NCBI GenBank assembly: GCA_013400975.1
Contig: WBMZ01011673.1
Coordinates: forward strand, 62,001 to 126,000
DNA: 64,000 nucleotides
Reading direction: 5' to 3'
Source: Atrichornis clamosus
Taxonomy: Eukaryota; Chordata; Aves; Passeriformes; Menuridae
The notes under the pieces were generated by a model. The model did not search any database and had not been told where the DNA came from. It saw only the letters and a list, made by a program, of their open reading frames with translations. This document shows, in pieces, positions 1 to 13,700 of the stretch (position 1 is its first letter; every line of letters begins with the position of its first letter). The translations under genes were made by a program, and so were the position numbers.

Positions 1-3000
1 AAAGCATAATTAAATTTATCACAGGCCTTTTCTTTCCATTGTCCAAGTGCAATCAAAACCTTTTTTCTTTCATGTGACAAGTTGAGCAAAATCTATTTGA
101 GGAACATTCTGAATACAAATTTACTTGCAGTAGAGATAATTAACTCTTCATATTACTGACATTAGAGCACTAATGATCATGTCTGTTCCACAGAACTCGA
201 TTCCCATAGTTGAACTTCATGGAAATACAAAGAGAACAAACACTTCACAGCAACCAAATACCAACTGGAATCTTGTATAACAAACCAACTTTCTCAAAAG
301 AATTCTTTTAAATTCTCACCAACTGCATGTTTTCCTAGTCTTACTTTGGTGTAAGACTAGGACAATTTAACTCAAAGAAATGGAATTACATAAATATAGA
401 ACTGGAACAGAGTGAAAATGAGATATGCTATCCTCATGGAAAAACACAAAACCCTGTCACTTCCGTGCAACTCTTAAACACAACAGCTGGATAAAATTAA
501 AGCTTGCTTCTTCCACAATGAGATGTGGTTTGAACTGAGGTCTGCATGTGATTTTTGATGACAAACAACCTCTAATAAAGGAGGTGCAGTGCTGCTGTTT
601 TCTGGAATGGAGAAATACGTTGCTATCTCCAATCTAGTGATTTTGTCCTTGGCTGACCATTCACACTTCAGAGACCAATGCTGTGGCAAATCACCGAGGA
701 AATGAGATTGTCTTTATTTTAGTAAGCACATTGAACTAGGAATATTACCAAGAGTTGAAAACACAACAAGTCTTTCAGGATTGATCTCATTCAGAATAAA
801 AAAATGTGTCATTTCAAAGATCCCAGCAGGGTTCCCCAACCTTTGGGATCACTCAAATCCAACAAAACATCTGGATTTGGGCATGAAGTTAAATGACTGG
901 ATTTCAATTCAAACACAAGTAACAAATCGCCACCCCCGCAGAACAGCTGAAATTGATATTGAATTGAACTTTCACCATCTGGTTGCTCTAGGTCAAAAAT
1001 CCAGCAGTTCCCTTCATGTCTCTCCTCCAGAAACAACATGTGGTGAAGCACGTAGGTTTCACAACCAGGAGCACCCAGGTACTTCAAGCTCCTGAGCAAT
1101 TTATCATCACTCTCTTAAAACCTTCCCCAAACAAAGAAAATCTGCCTGAAGCAAAAAGCTGACATTTCAAAAAGTGAATAAAGCCTTAACAGAAATTATA
1201 CTCATAGTAAGAAATTATATAAGAAAATAAAATCTATTTATGGATTTCTGTTTGGAATGAACCCTGATATTTGTGCAGTGTCACAAACAAAACTTCAATT
1301 TTCTTGGCTTTTTATCATTTAGTAACTCTGTCTTAGTTGACAAGAAGCATAACAGTATTGCAGTGAATTTTAGAGAGGCATTCCTTCCTCTTGGTTCTCT
1401 TGGGATTCTTTAAGTCAAAAAAATAATTAAAAATGCTCCCATTATTTTAAAATTTTTATTTTACATGACTATTTTAAAAATACTTGGAAAACATGTATTC
1501 ATAAAGACTTTATACTCAGATGTCTAAAGGGAAAACCAAGGGACTCAGTACATCAGCCAGTCAACATCCTTTCTGCCGTTGTGAAAATTAGCTATAGCAA
1601 TTAAAAACACATTAAGGGGAACAACATTAGAAATTAGTTTTGTTTTTAAAGCTGGCTGTGTAACATGGAACGCTGCGGCTCAGCAGATGTGTGCATTCCA
1701 CCACATCTGCAAACATATGTGACTGATGGTGAAGCATGGAAATAAAAATTGGTGCAGTTTGACAGATCTGGACTCTATTGACACAGTTGGTGGTAAGGAA
1801 AAGAAATATAATTTTTTTGGTATATGGAATATTGCATACAAAAATGATGAGGAGTCCCTACAATGCCAGGATCACCTTCTGATGAAAAGTGAGATTTTAA
1901 CATGATGTAAAAATAATACAGGGCAAAAAGGAGCAAGTAGAAAACATGTTCAGAAAAGACATTCTTTATCAACTGATAACACAGCAGACATTATCTGACA
2001 ATTTGCACTGTAATTATAATACATTATAATTATTTGTAATAAGCCTCAAATACAGAGTAATTTTTATCCTATGAAATCAAACCATCTTTAAAAAGTCAAG
2101 AGGATGTTTTTGTTTTGCTTTTCTAGAAACTGTAACCATAGGACTTGCTTGAGTTTAGAACACAGCCCCAAGGCCAAGTCAGAAACAGAACTGGTGTCTC
2201 AACTCGAGTTTCTGCCTTGGAGAACTTGGAAATGCTGCCTCCATTTCCTCCATCTTTTGCTCCCAACACGCCTCATTTGGGAGCTGCATTAACATGAAAG
2301 GTCAGGCACATCCTGGACTGTTACAGGCTGTAAGACAATGCTGTACCCTGGCACTGACAAATCTTTAGAGAAAACTTATCAGCAAGGAAGAGGTTTCTTT
2401 CCCCTCCTTCTCCTTGTACAGGTATGACAAAGGCGGCAAAGAGGTTTTTGGTATGGGATGCTGAAATGGGAAGAAGAAAAAAAGAGGCCAAAACCAATCA
2501 ACAAAATAATCACAAGGCCTTGCTCAATTAACTCAGAACCCTTCAAGTAGGCCTATATTTACTTGTTATGCTCCAAAGATGAAGAATTTAGATTCCTTAA
2601 CTTAAACAGTGTTAAGGAGCATGCATATTCTTGACAAATGTTAAGACAAAATTATCTGTCCCCTCCTTCCTCATCAATATGAAGAAAACTACAAGTCAAA
2701 CTTGCAAATGTTCAGCTTTTCCAGGTTACTTTGCTGCTTATTCACAAACTACTACCAGTCTCTATCCTTTACCTGTTTGATGCCAGGTGATGTAGCACTC
2801 TACTTCTGGGCTTGCTCTTTATTTGAAGCAGCATGGACTTCCAGGGGCTTGTCACCCACTGCATCACCCTTGAGGAAGGAAAAATGTGCACAAAATTTCA
2901 ACTGAGGCAATCCGTGATTAATGTTTTTTCCAGAACAGAAACTCTCTTCAAAAGCTGAAACAAAGGTGTCTTGCAAAATCAAGTGGTGCATGAGACTAAT

Positions 3001-3380
3001 TCAGTATAATACACTCAAATATGATCTTCTACCAAACACTTTCTAGCCTTTAGTCTTCCTGTAGTTCACCAAGCAATTAAAAGATTTGAATGAACAAGTA
3101 GTTCAACAGAAGTGCTTTAATTGACTCTTTTTGCCTGCAGTAATAACAGAGGATGAATACCCACAGAGTAGTTGCTACTTTGCATTCTCTAAATTCTACG
3201 TGGATTTATAGAATAGATCTCTTTCAGCACATATCCTTTTAGAGAGTGTTCTCACACTTTCCCCAAAATAAATTACAGAAATCAAAGAAGGAAGAGAAGC
3301 TTGTTACAGCGTCTGGTCCATCTATTTGCCAAAATGCTGTAACAAACAGGCATTTGATTATAGTTTTAAATAGATATCAA
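1..3380. other. Intergenic DNA, no gene recognised
   Basis: This AT-rich stretch shows no exon or RNA gene that I can support. The open frames are short and read as chance. A segment around 809-1099 is open on both strands for about 95 codons and slightly richer in GC than its surroundings, but I recognise no protein in it. By comparison with human synteny, the left neighbour of APOO would be SAT1; none of its coding sequence was seen here. Confidence 0.5.
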
Positions 3381-3394
3381 TTAAAAAATACTTA

Positions 3395-3790
3395 AAGGGC
3401 CACACACATGGCTTGGAGACTGAAGCACATGACATACAAGGACAGGCTGAGATGAAGGTCTGTTCAGACTCATGAAGAGCAGACAAAGGGAGAATGTAAT
3501 TTCTATCCACAGTTCTTTAATGGGCATTTACATATTTGGAAGAGCCAGGTTCTCCTCAGAGGTTCACATGAAAATAACAGGGACAAAAGGTCAGACAAGC
3601 ATTGCAAATTTCTCTTAAATCTAAAGGGCAAAAAATTATAAATGTATCACACCATTGATTACTGGAGCAGGTTTTCCAGAGAACTTTCTAAATCTCCACC
3701 CATATAAATATTCCACACATGACTGCACAACGTCTGAACCACCAAATCTCATTTGAAGCTGTCTCTGCTTTGAATAGGCCAGCCTCAATT
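3395..3790 (+). repeat. Possible very old CR1-like fragment
   Basis: Parts of this stretch resemble the 3' part of CR1 on the plus strand, in degraded form: a 'caaggacaggctgag' stretch, 'ggagcaggttttccagagaac', and 'ctctgctttgaataggcc' late in the segment. The similarity is patchy and judged by eye, so it may be an ancient CR1 subfamily or chance. It lies just upstream of a better preserved CR1. Confidence 0.35.
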
Positions 3791-3869
3791 GTTCTTAAAT
3801 TCTACACACGGAAATTAAGTGGCATTTCCTTTTTACTCTAGAAGGATATTTTTACCAATATGACTTAAA

Positions 3870-5085
3870 TAAGGAGATGATTGGTGACAGCCCACACGGC
3901 TTCACTAATGGCAAAGTGTGTCTGACAAATCTGGTGGCCTTCCACAACAAGGTTCCAGCAGTGGTGAATGAGGGAAGAGTGACTGACGTCCTCTACTGGA
4001 CTTGTGCAAAGCATTTGACACTGTCCTGCAGGACATCCTTGTCTCTGAACTGGAGAGGCACGGATTTGACGGATGGACCACTTGGTGCATAAGGAATTGG
4101 CTGGATGGTCACACTCAAAGAGCTGCAGTCAACAGTTTGATGTCTGAGTGGAGATCAGTGATGGGTGGTGTTACTTAGGGGTCTGTGCTGGGACCAGTGC
4201 TGTTTAACATCTTTGTCAGTGACAGGGACACTGGGACTGAGGGCACCCTCAGCAAGTTTGCTGACGACACCGAGCTGTGTGGTGGTCGACACGCTGGAGG
4301 GAAGGGATGCCATCCAGAGGGGCCTNGGCCTGGACATAGAGGGCACTCTGTGCAAACATCATGAAGTTCAGCAAGGCCAAGTGCAAGGTCCTGCACCTGG
4401 GTCAGGACAATCCCAAGCACAAACACAGGCTGAGCAGAGAATGGGTTGAGAACAGCCCTGGGGAGGAGGACTTGGGGGTGTTGGTGATTGAGAAGCTCAA
4501 CATGACCCAGCAATGTGTGCCAGAAAGCCAGCAGTGTCCTGGGCAGCAGGGTCTGCTTCGCTCTTGGAAAACCCACCAGGAGTGCTGCGTCCAGCTCTGG
4601 GGTCTATGACATAAGAAGGATGCAGACCTGCTGGAGTGAGTCTAGAAGAGGCCAGGAAGATGATCAGAGGGCTGGAACACCTCTCTTATGAAGACAGATT
4701 GAGAGAGCTGGGATTGTTCAGCCTGGAAGAGAAGGCTCCGGGGTGACCTTCTAGCAGCACTCCAATACCTAAAGGTACAAGAGAGCTGGAGAGGGACTTT
4801 TCACAAGGGCCTGTACTGATTGGACAAGGGGGATTTGCTCCAAACTGAAAGAGGGCAGGTTTAGATTACATATTAGGAAGAAATTCTTTACTGTGAAGGT
4901 GGTGAGGCACTGGAACAGGTTGCCCGGAGAAGTTGTTGATGCCCATCCCTGGAAGTGTTCAAGGCCAGGTTGGATGGGGCTCTGACCAACCTGATCTAGT
5001 GGAAGGTGTCCCTGTAGGGGATTGGAACTAGAGAATCTTTAAGGTCCCTTCCATTCCAAACCATTCTATGATTCTATAATTCTAA
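3870..5085 (+). mobile_element. CR1 LINE fragment, 5'-truncated, degraded reverse transcriptase region plus 3' end
   Basis: The plus strand keeps recognisable scraps of the CR1 reverse transcriptase in several frames: an [13 protein letters not shown] start followed by CLTNLVAF, then [10 protein letters not shown], then MKFSKAKCKVLHLG and EEDLGVLV. Further on come the typical late CR1 sequences (LEHLSYE-like, RKKFFTV, HWNRLP-like in broken form). The element ends with 'gattctataattct', the usual short-repeat CR1 tail. Frames are broken by indels and stops, so it is dead. The 5' end is missing, as in most CR1 copies. One undetermined base (n) lies at 4325. The antisense ORF of 133 codons here is only a shadow. 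Confidence 0.92.
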
Positions 5086-8000
5086 ACATGATGGAAAATT
5101 TAACAAAAGAAGCCAGAAGAGACTGGAAAACATTTCACAGAATGGGTCAAATTTATACATGACCCATTAAACACAATAAGGCACCAAGTCTGTGAGACCC
5201 TGCATATGCTGTGCTGGAGATACGGACTCAATACATCAAGATTCAATTATGAAGGTAGTTCTTATATTTCTTATTCAAAAAATGCCTAGCAAGACTTTTA
5301 AATGTAATCCTGTTTTTTTAAAAAGCCATTTTGTTTTGATTACTACTCTGGGTATTTCACAGTAGAGGAAATCACATCCACAAACCACACCCATTTCAAA
5401 ATAATGGTCTGCTCTGTAATTTGCCTGTACAGGAACTTGTAAGTTATGAAATTTTACTAAAATTCATAATGAATAACCTGGCTAACAATGCCTCATCTCT
5501 GGGTTCACTCAATCCTGAACAAATGAACTAAAAATAAGTTGCTCACAGAGAAGTCTGTGTTTTTACAGTTTCTTGTTTTAACTTGTAAAAAGTAATTATC
5601 TTCCAGGTAGGCTTTTTTTTTTTCATGTCCTCAAAGAGGAAAAAAATCCAAAGCAACACACACACACACACACACAAGAAAAAACAGGGGTCTTGCTAAG
5701 TTCCTTTGTTTCCATGAACTCAGGAGATCTCAACACAGGGCTTGTCTTCACTTGATCTATTAAGCCTGAATTATTTAATTCAAGCCAACCCACTGCTAAA
5801 CTATCATTCCTCACACAAAGTCATTTGCTGAAACAATTAAGAAGTTCTTTTAACCCCATCCACTGTATATGCCCACTATGTAAATAGTGAGCGTAAGTGA
5901 GACTGCTCAAGCAGTAATGTGAGGTAGCCAGATAAGGACTTCCTGTGGCACAGACACACATCATTTTACCAAAAAGTGCCAAAGTCCTCTAGCACGCTCA
6001 AAACCAGGTCAGAAGTAAAAAATGTGTTTAGATCAATGACTCAGAAGACAGACTTCCTCTGTGCCAGGGTGCCCTCTCATCATCAGCAGCAGGCACATTT
6101 TCAAGACAGTCTTTCTACTTTCTGGCTCAACACAACCACTCCATAACCAATCTGGGCGGCCAGAGGAGTTCACACATCAGAGCTCTATCCCACAGCAGAA
6201 GGGGAAATATTTTGCAGTCTTGTGGTAATGGCTGTTTCAAGTGGAAGGTGACTGATAAGAAATCTCCATAACACACTCATTATGAAGTGTTAAATACCTT
6301 GGGATTCCATGGGATTAAAAATCCATAAAAATCATTACTAGAAACTGAAAATAACACTGGAACTAAGAGGACTGCACACAATGCTTTTTGCACTGTTTCA
6401 GTACATGAGTGATTAAAACCCAACCCAATTTAGCTCACACAATATCTAACAGAGATACACTGAGACCTAAACTTTAAACAACAAACCATACAAAAACCCC
6501 ACAACGATTACTCTGAAAATTTTCCTTCCATACAAACACCCCAAAGCAAACTACTTTAATGTCAAAACCTCCAAATGTGTGGTGCTTTTTTTCCCCTCAC
6601 ACTACAGCCGAGCCAGGTGCAGAAGTTTCTGTTGCTACCTCAGAAGTCTTGCAGATGGTGAGGCCCTTTTACACTAATATTAGAAATTATAACTTCAAAG
6701 GTAGGTAGGTTAGGTATACATCTTTCATGCTTATGAAAACTCTTGAAAGGGAGAGTCTGGCCAACAGGAAAAAAACCCAGCAGCTGCAAAAGAAAAACAA
6801 AGGCTCACCTAGGCTCACAGCTTAATAATTTACCTTTTCTACTGTCCTCTTTTGTTTGCCACACATTGCTTAGAATAAAGAGAACATCCCTGCTTACCTT
6901 ATTCATCCTCCCCTAGTCCATCAGTAACTTATTATTTTTATTTGAGCTTGAACTTAACCCTCACAAAAATATGAAGTACTTTCAAGAAGGTTGTTCTAAG
7001 CAGCCCTTAAAGAGACCAACTTTTTGCAGAGTGGATTCCTTCTGTCTGTCCCACCCCTGTCACATCTAAATTCCCCACTGCCCATAATAAGGATCCATTC
7101 CAAATAAAGTAGTATTTCTTACAAGCCTTATACTGTTGTTTTTCTTACTACCAAACAATAAAAGGAGGGCATATGACCAGAAACAGCATTTTCTGCCAGA
7201 AGCAGATGTTTATCTTTTAGTTCAGATGACCAAAGTTCTGCTTGGCTATTCAGAAGCTACCAAAGACAAGTCTTACAGTCATTTTCTGTATAAAGAAGCT
7301 CTCTCATCTGCTTATGTGTTCTAAAAGATGATCAAAACACGAATGACTTAAAAACTCTCTTAAAACACAATTTAAGGTTTGCTTTGGTCACAGTGGTGAT
7401 GTTGATGGCAGGGCTCCCCAGCCAAAACACTGACACCACAATTTTCACCAGACCTTTCAGGTAAGGAAGGTTCTGGTTCTCAATTTCCTTGACTTTTGTT
7501 CTGAACAAGTGCAGAAAATCTGCTCCCAAAGCTGAGCCCTCTTGCACCTGGAAGCACTCTGTAACCACCTAGCACTTAATAAAATACCCACAGACAGCCT
7601 TAGAGGTAGTTTTTGAATATTTATATATATTTGTAATGAATACATGCGGGTATAAAAATAGTATGTATTCTACAGTAGTATTGTTAAGTCACTGGTGGTG
7701 TCCATCAACACACCAGACAGGAATAGAAACCAGTTAATATGCCTTAAGAGTTTCTCTCAATCTCTGAAGCTGAGAGAGAAATTAGTTTTCTGTGAGATCT
7801 TTTTACTAGTTGGGCCAAAGTGGGAAAGAGCAAACACAAGAGGAAAGGAACAAGGACTGAAAATAAGGGTGTTTTTAGAGCTCTAGGGCTGTTCTGGTTT
7901 TACACAATTTGGCCACTTCAGTAAAAGCGAGGGATGCCCAATTCAGTGCTGTGGAAAGAGAGAGAATCCAGAACTGTTACAAATACAGGACAAGTCTTTG

Positions 8001-10139
8001 AATGGTATACAGACAAGACAAAGTGAGAGCTAAGTGAAGAAAATTGTTTTTCTATGTGCTTCAGTACGTATTTGCTCACCGGCTGGAACAAATCCTGGGT
8101 TGAAGTGACCTGATGCCACAACACGTGCCCTTGTCACTTGAAGTCAGAGTTATTATAGCATGAGAGCTCACAACCCTACAGCACAACGCAGCAGTACAAA
8201 TCATGGAAGTACTGAAACCAGAGGCAGAAGAGAAAGGGCAAAAAGGCTGCATTTCATTAAAATAAACATCAAATGAGCTGACTGACAAGCAAGACCCAAT
8301 TGTTAGAAACTCAGAGGTGGTATGCATTGAACTGTGGCTTTGAAATACTTATATTTAAGCAGTTTTCTGTAAATAAATTAGAATCAATTTGTACAGAAAC
8401 CACAGTCCTTAAGCTTATGTTACTGCATAAAATCCTCAAGCTGCTATGGTTCGACTACCCTCTGACCTAAGGACACCTTATTAAAGCTGACAAACTCAGC
8501 CAGTATTATATCTAGATTGCTGGGGGGAGAAAAAAAAGGAAAAAACCCCCTGCAATTCACTGGCTTAGCAGTTCAGCTACTGCAACACTTTTTTTAGGCA
8601 CTGGCAGGCAAGTGTAGAAGGAAAGAAATGTAGAAAGAGATGATCTTGAATGAACTATGACATTATTGGGCAGAACAGAGGGACCAGGTACTCACCAAGA
8701 CGAGTGAAGGCATGCAGGGTATTAGCCTTCACAACTGCAAAACCCCAGGAATGAAAGTCTGATGCCACCTAAGGCTGCTCAAAAGGGTTTCAAACACATA
8801 ATTCCAAAAAACTGCATAAAGGCATAAATTAGCATGATTCTCTACAAATTTTGCATGCTAAGTTTAAGATAAACAAGGTTTGAGGGACACGTCTTCCATT
8901 TCACTATCACTTTCCCTGAAGGGGTAATCTAAATGCTAATACCAGTTCCACTGATTTTTGTTGAATTACTTCTTGTGAATAAAGATCACTTCAGTAAGTA
9001 AAAGATTTTCAGATGATAAGTCCCTTAAAATACACCTGAGACTCCCACCCACTGGTTACATTTTTTCTACCATCTCCTCTGCCGGGGAGAAGAAGCAGAA
9101 AAGCTGTGTCCACTTTATATAGAGATGAAGAATACAGAAGCTGAAAAACTACTCCTGCTGCCCCTTATTAGGAAAATGTTTCATCCTTCTGGAAATAAAA
9201 AATATCAACACTGATTTTTGCTTATGGCACTTGTGTAGTTTTAGCAGAGGGGTTTTATCCTGACATCCTGAAGAGCTGCATCATTCAACAGCACATTAAA
9301 AACCTTTCTTTTACTGACTTGCTGTATGAAGGGGCTGCAGCCACAGTGTTTTGAAATGTAGGCACAGAAGGTCCCAGAATTCATCTTTCTTGGCAGAACT
9401 TAGAATTCAGTTGATATGACCTCAATTTGGCACAGGTTTTTGTTTCATAAAACCTTCAGAAAATTAACATACCACATTTATTTTCATGACATATTGCTGC
9501 ACAAACATGAAGTTATGCACAGCTGTGGTACCTATGACTATCAAGCAAATTATGAGCAATGTAACAAATTAACAGAAGCCAAGAAGAGCCACCCATGTAC
9601 TGGTTGACTATTTGCAAGAATCCTTTGTGTAGCAACAGGAAAATGCTGGAGTAAATGTCACAAAAACAAAAAATAACATCTTTTGCTCTGGCATAGTTTC
9701 ATTAAATGGGTTACATCTGCTGAAACAACAACTCAAGAGTAACATTTAGACCCTAACTAGACTGATTAAGGAATCTGGCTGCCTAGTATGACAGTAAGAA
9801 ATATGTATTCAAAAGCAGCAAAATTCTTTCACAGGCTTGTCAAACTAAGACAGAAGTCACAGAATCTATCCAGAATGCTTTGCCAATTTTAGTACATGAC
9901 AGTTAAAAGTATCTTCTTCCATGACACTTCTGTATCAGTAAATAACTCCAATAACAATGGAACTTAAACAGAAATTCTTTTGCTTGAAAAGTTGATACTT
10001 ATTTGGTGGATCCAATAACCCATATGATAAAAAATTACTTTTTTGCACTGGTATAAACACTGAAGACAGACTACAAAGGTTTTTCTAGGGCAGACTTTAC
10101 AACCCACAGATCACTGTAGGGACAAACTTGTGCTTTTAT
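5086..10139. other. Intergenic DNA, no gene recognised
   Basis: I see no exon, RNA gene or clear transposon here apart from a short AC repeat near 5656. Composition is AT-rich and uniform. Given the orientation of APOO, this is downstream of its inferred poly(A) site. Longer APOO 3' UTR isoforms could extend into it, for example using another minus-strand AATAAA near 9476. Confidence 0.45.
5656..5676. repeat. (AC)n microsatellite
   Basis: About ten uninterrupted AC units flanked by A-rich sequence. Confidence 0.9.
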
Positions 10140-10723
10140 GTATAAAAAAGGTATAGATTTTTATTATTAACTATGACTGACCACATCCTGATAGAACATC
10201 ACAATGCTATCATAAAAAAACCAAAACAAACACCAAAACAATTGAACAAAAACAAAGCAAACCAACCTCTACCCACCCAAATTTTCAACTGTGTATTTCA
10301 TATGGTTTCACAAACGCAGGCTAAAGGAAGCTTCAGGACAAACTTCTTCCATTACAAACACTTCTCAGTCCACATTCTAGTCAAAAGCATGTGACTTTCT
10401 ACAACTGCTGTTCAGCTTCTGTGCACACCAGGGAGACAATACCCTCTCTTTAACAACTTCAGAGGACAAAGGACCAGTAAGGCTGTTTGCCTCAGTGGTA
10501 AGAGATCCCTGAACATGGGAAATGCACGCAATTTCATCAAGTGGGTACTGTTTCTTCACTTGAGTCACAGGATGTTTTTATCTTGACTAATCCCTCAAGT
10601 TACACAGCAACAGTTCACACTAACAGTATCTGAACAATGAGATGAACTTTAGGAGGACACCAATCAAATGGCACTTTGCTCCTTTCTACACGTAACTGTG
10701 TTTTGGCAGCTAAGGGGTGTGAT
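10140..10723 (-). other. APOO: Inferred APOO 3' UTR
   Basis: This is the stretch between the APOO stop codon and the candidate poly(A) signal, assuming that the terminal exon runs without a further intron. No repeat was seen inside it. Confidence 0.4.
10160..10165 (-). terminator. APOO: Candidate APOO poly(A) signal AATAAA
   Basis: The minus strand reads AATAAA here, about 560 bases after the APOO stop codon. Cleavage would be expected about 15-25 bases further left. This is the first canonical signal I found downstream of the stop. Transcript ends were not checked, so other sites may be used. Confidence 0.4.
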
Positions 10724-10732
10724 TTAAAGATT
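10724..10732 (-). CDS. APOO: APOO terminal coding exon (two codons and stop)
   Basis: The minus strand carries an excellent pyrimidine tract (CTTCTTTCTCTTCCTCCTTGCAG region, 10733-10755) directly before AAT CTT TAA. Joined in phase 0 to exon 7 it gives the end ...KSDKNL. It was chosen on acceptor strength and on overall length matching the family. No protein similarity can confirm two residues. Confidence 0.65.
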   Translation of the reverse strand, partial: NL

Positions 10733-13700
10733 CTGCAAGGAGGAAGAGAAAGAAGTGTGTTTACTTAGTGGTCCCTGCAATTTTGCATGTCCTTTGTTTT
10801 TCTGCTGAGGTAGCAAGTGCTTGAATAAGCCTTACTATAAGATGAAAGCATCAAAAGTTTTTGCCTACCAATAACTACCACGTGTTTCCTTTTGAAAGCC
10901 TGGGACACAATAAAATAAAAAGTTCAGCGATTTTTTACTCACGCTGTGGTTTTTTCTGAAATATTTTAACACTGCGTTTTTTCCTGAGATTCTTTTTGAC
11001 AGCCTAGGTTTTAGGAGACATATTGAACGATTAACTAACCTTAGCTTATTCGAAGTGCTACACAAGTGCATTCACTGAAGTGCCTTGGGCCAGCACAGGA
11101 TGAGCATCCACTGATGACAGTCTCCCCTCTCAGAAGACTCAGCACTGCCAGAACACGTGAGCATTTCTCCAACCCAGCTTGTCTGGAACTAGTCCTACAC
11201 GCAGACCTACTTAGGGAACTCGGTCCCATCCTTGCAGTCTATTCAAATGCAATTGTGTCTCCAAAACATCTCTCTCCCAGGGGCTATTCCCCTTATGCCT
11301 CAGGCCTCTGGGCTAAAAATACCACGTTCTGGTCAGATAGGACTTCCGGTTTACAGCAAGCCAGAAGCTGGAGATCACTGTTAACCTAGCGTGAACTGCT
11401 GCCAGTGGTGAGCTATGTCAGTCAGGAGGTCCACAGTAAAAGACCAAGACCTTCCACAGATTCCAAGTTGTTTGCAAATCACCTGTTGGTTCTGCCAAGC
11501 CACATTAAACAACTACAACAGGAGGTGGGAAGCAGTCTGCAGCTAGACAGCAGTTTGTATCTACAGAACTGGTATAGTTGTCTAGAAATCAGGACCTAAA
11601 GTCACAGTGAGTTTAGAAGTGTATTTAAAACCACAGAAGCTTTACATTATTCCTATAAGCAGCAGTTAAAAAAAAGTCCCTAAAAACCTTACCAGGCTCT
11701 CCCTGGCACACATTTCCAAACAGCACTTCTGAAAGTTTAACTTGTAATAAGCCTAATGTTCTTCCACAGCTTAGAAAGACAGAATGCAATGTTTCTCTTC
11801 AGAAATAACAGCCAAGTCAGAGTGGAAAAAACCCCACTGTTGTTCGTAAATTATTGTCTGAAAAGGCAGTGGTAAATTCAGAAATCAAGTTCCTCACACT
11901 TCTTACCTTATCACTTTTTTCTCCTTTCTTCTTCTTAGGATTATCCTTCCAAAGAGATTCTACAGCAATATATCCCTGAAGACTCCAGTCATACAGCTGT
12001 GTGCCAGCAACCTTTGAAAGAAAAGGTTTTAGAAAGCATGAACGTAATAATCTGGGAAATATTGCTTTGCTTCCTATTTAAGTGGAAAAGGTCTCAAAAC
12101 ACAAGATGTTTAACTCTTTCTGTTCAAGCTCAAGATGTACAGTATTAATATCTTGGGAAAAAAATGACACATGAGCAATAAGAAAAAACAGATTTGTAAA
12201 AAACTGTTTGCAGACTACCTGAAAATATATTTATTAAACAGGAGTGGAATGATGCTTCATGGAAACAATTCTGGTTTTCTTAGTATTTGACATTCAAGGG
12301 AATTTATATAAGCAAAGTATTTCTTAATTTGACCAAACCCATTTTAAAGACCAAAAACCCCACTCCTACTTAGTTTGTCACTGTTTTGCAATTTTAGATT
12401 TTATTTGCTGATAGATGGCTGTAATGAATAACCAGCTGTCAACTCCCAAAACAGAACACAGCTAGCAAAGACTGTGTATGCTATATTACACCAACAGCTA
12501 TTTTACCACAGGAAAAACCCCTAAACTTAATAGAACATTATCCTTGGCCCCTGATGTCATATGGAACTGTAATATTCATAGCACCCTTTAAAACTAAAGA
12601 GTGTTAGGTCTTTATAGCAAGGCTCAGGTCTATACTCCCTCTCATATCACTATCAGTTTCTAACTAAAGAACAACAAAATGGACAATTTGCTCAACTAAA
12701 CACCTATCAAATTAAAAAAACTTATGAAATCAAGAAATAAGAAGGCATTGCCCTATCTCCTATACAAAGCTGGAAAACCCAAACTCTGAGAACAGGGCAA
12801 GCATAAATGTTCCTGAAAAAGTTTCTGAATTACATTTTAAAGTTTCTTCCAGTCTCCATCAATTCACTGTTCACAGACTTCCTGAGCCAGAGGTGACTTC
12901 TACGTGTGTAAAAATGCTCAAGGAATTTCCCTCCTATGAACTTTTTGCATGGGGTTCAAGGTGAAGTGCAACCTTTTAGCATCCCTGTGCCAAGTGGTTC
13001 TACTGCTGGGTACACACGGTGTGAAGAACCACTTCCCCTTGTTTGTCTGAGCAAGAATGATTGCACCAGTTACCACCACAATGGCACAGGATGTGCTTCT
13101 GGGTAGAGACCATGTTCCACCTTACAAAACAGGCTATTTAATAAATAGAATTACAACTAACCCAAATCAGCACCTACATTTCCAAGTCACAACTAAATCC
13201 AAAATGTACGCTGTCTTAAATACAAAGTAGCCTTTTCATCACCATTTTTGACTAATTACTTTGGGTTTAAACAAGACTGTTGGATGCACTGGGTCTGCTC
13301 TATACCTGAAGGTGATAAGGGTTGTCAGAAAAAAGCACAACAACTGAAGCAGTTAAATCTCAAAAATTGCCCAATTTAAATATTACAGGTATAGACAGTT
13401 ACTTTGTTTTTCAGTATCAGGAGTGTTCTCAAGCACTTCAACAAACTCATCTGGCTCATCTGAAAAGCTGGTGTGATCCCTTGTGCAAGCAGTACAAACC
13501 CACCAGGACTGAAAAATAATCACAATAAACAAAAGGGGGTTTTTTTGTTTGCAATGTTACTGAGGACATGGCTATCAACACAAAATGAGAAAAAACAACT
13601 ATCCATAAGCTATTTTTTGTCTCTGCTTAAAAATACTCCACTGAAGTACTTAAAACCACACTAAATGCCTAAGTGTACAAATTTAAAAATATTCTTATCA

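Noticed and set aside
4155..4609. ORFs of 66-133 codons on both strands near 4.2-4.6 kb
   Set aside because: They lie inside the CR1 element. The plus-strand ones are broken reverse-transcriptase pieces and the minus-strand ones are shadows.
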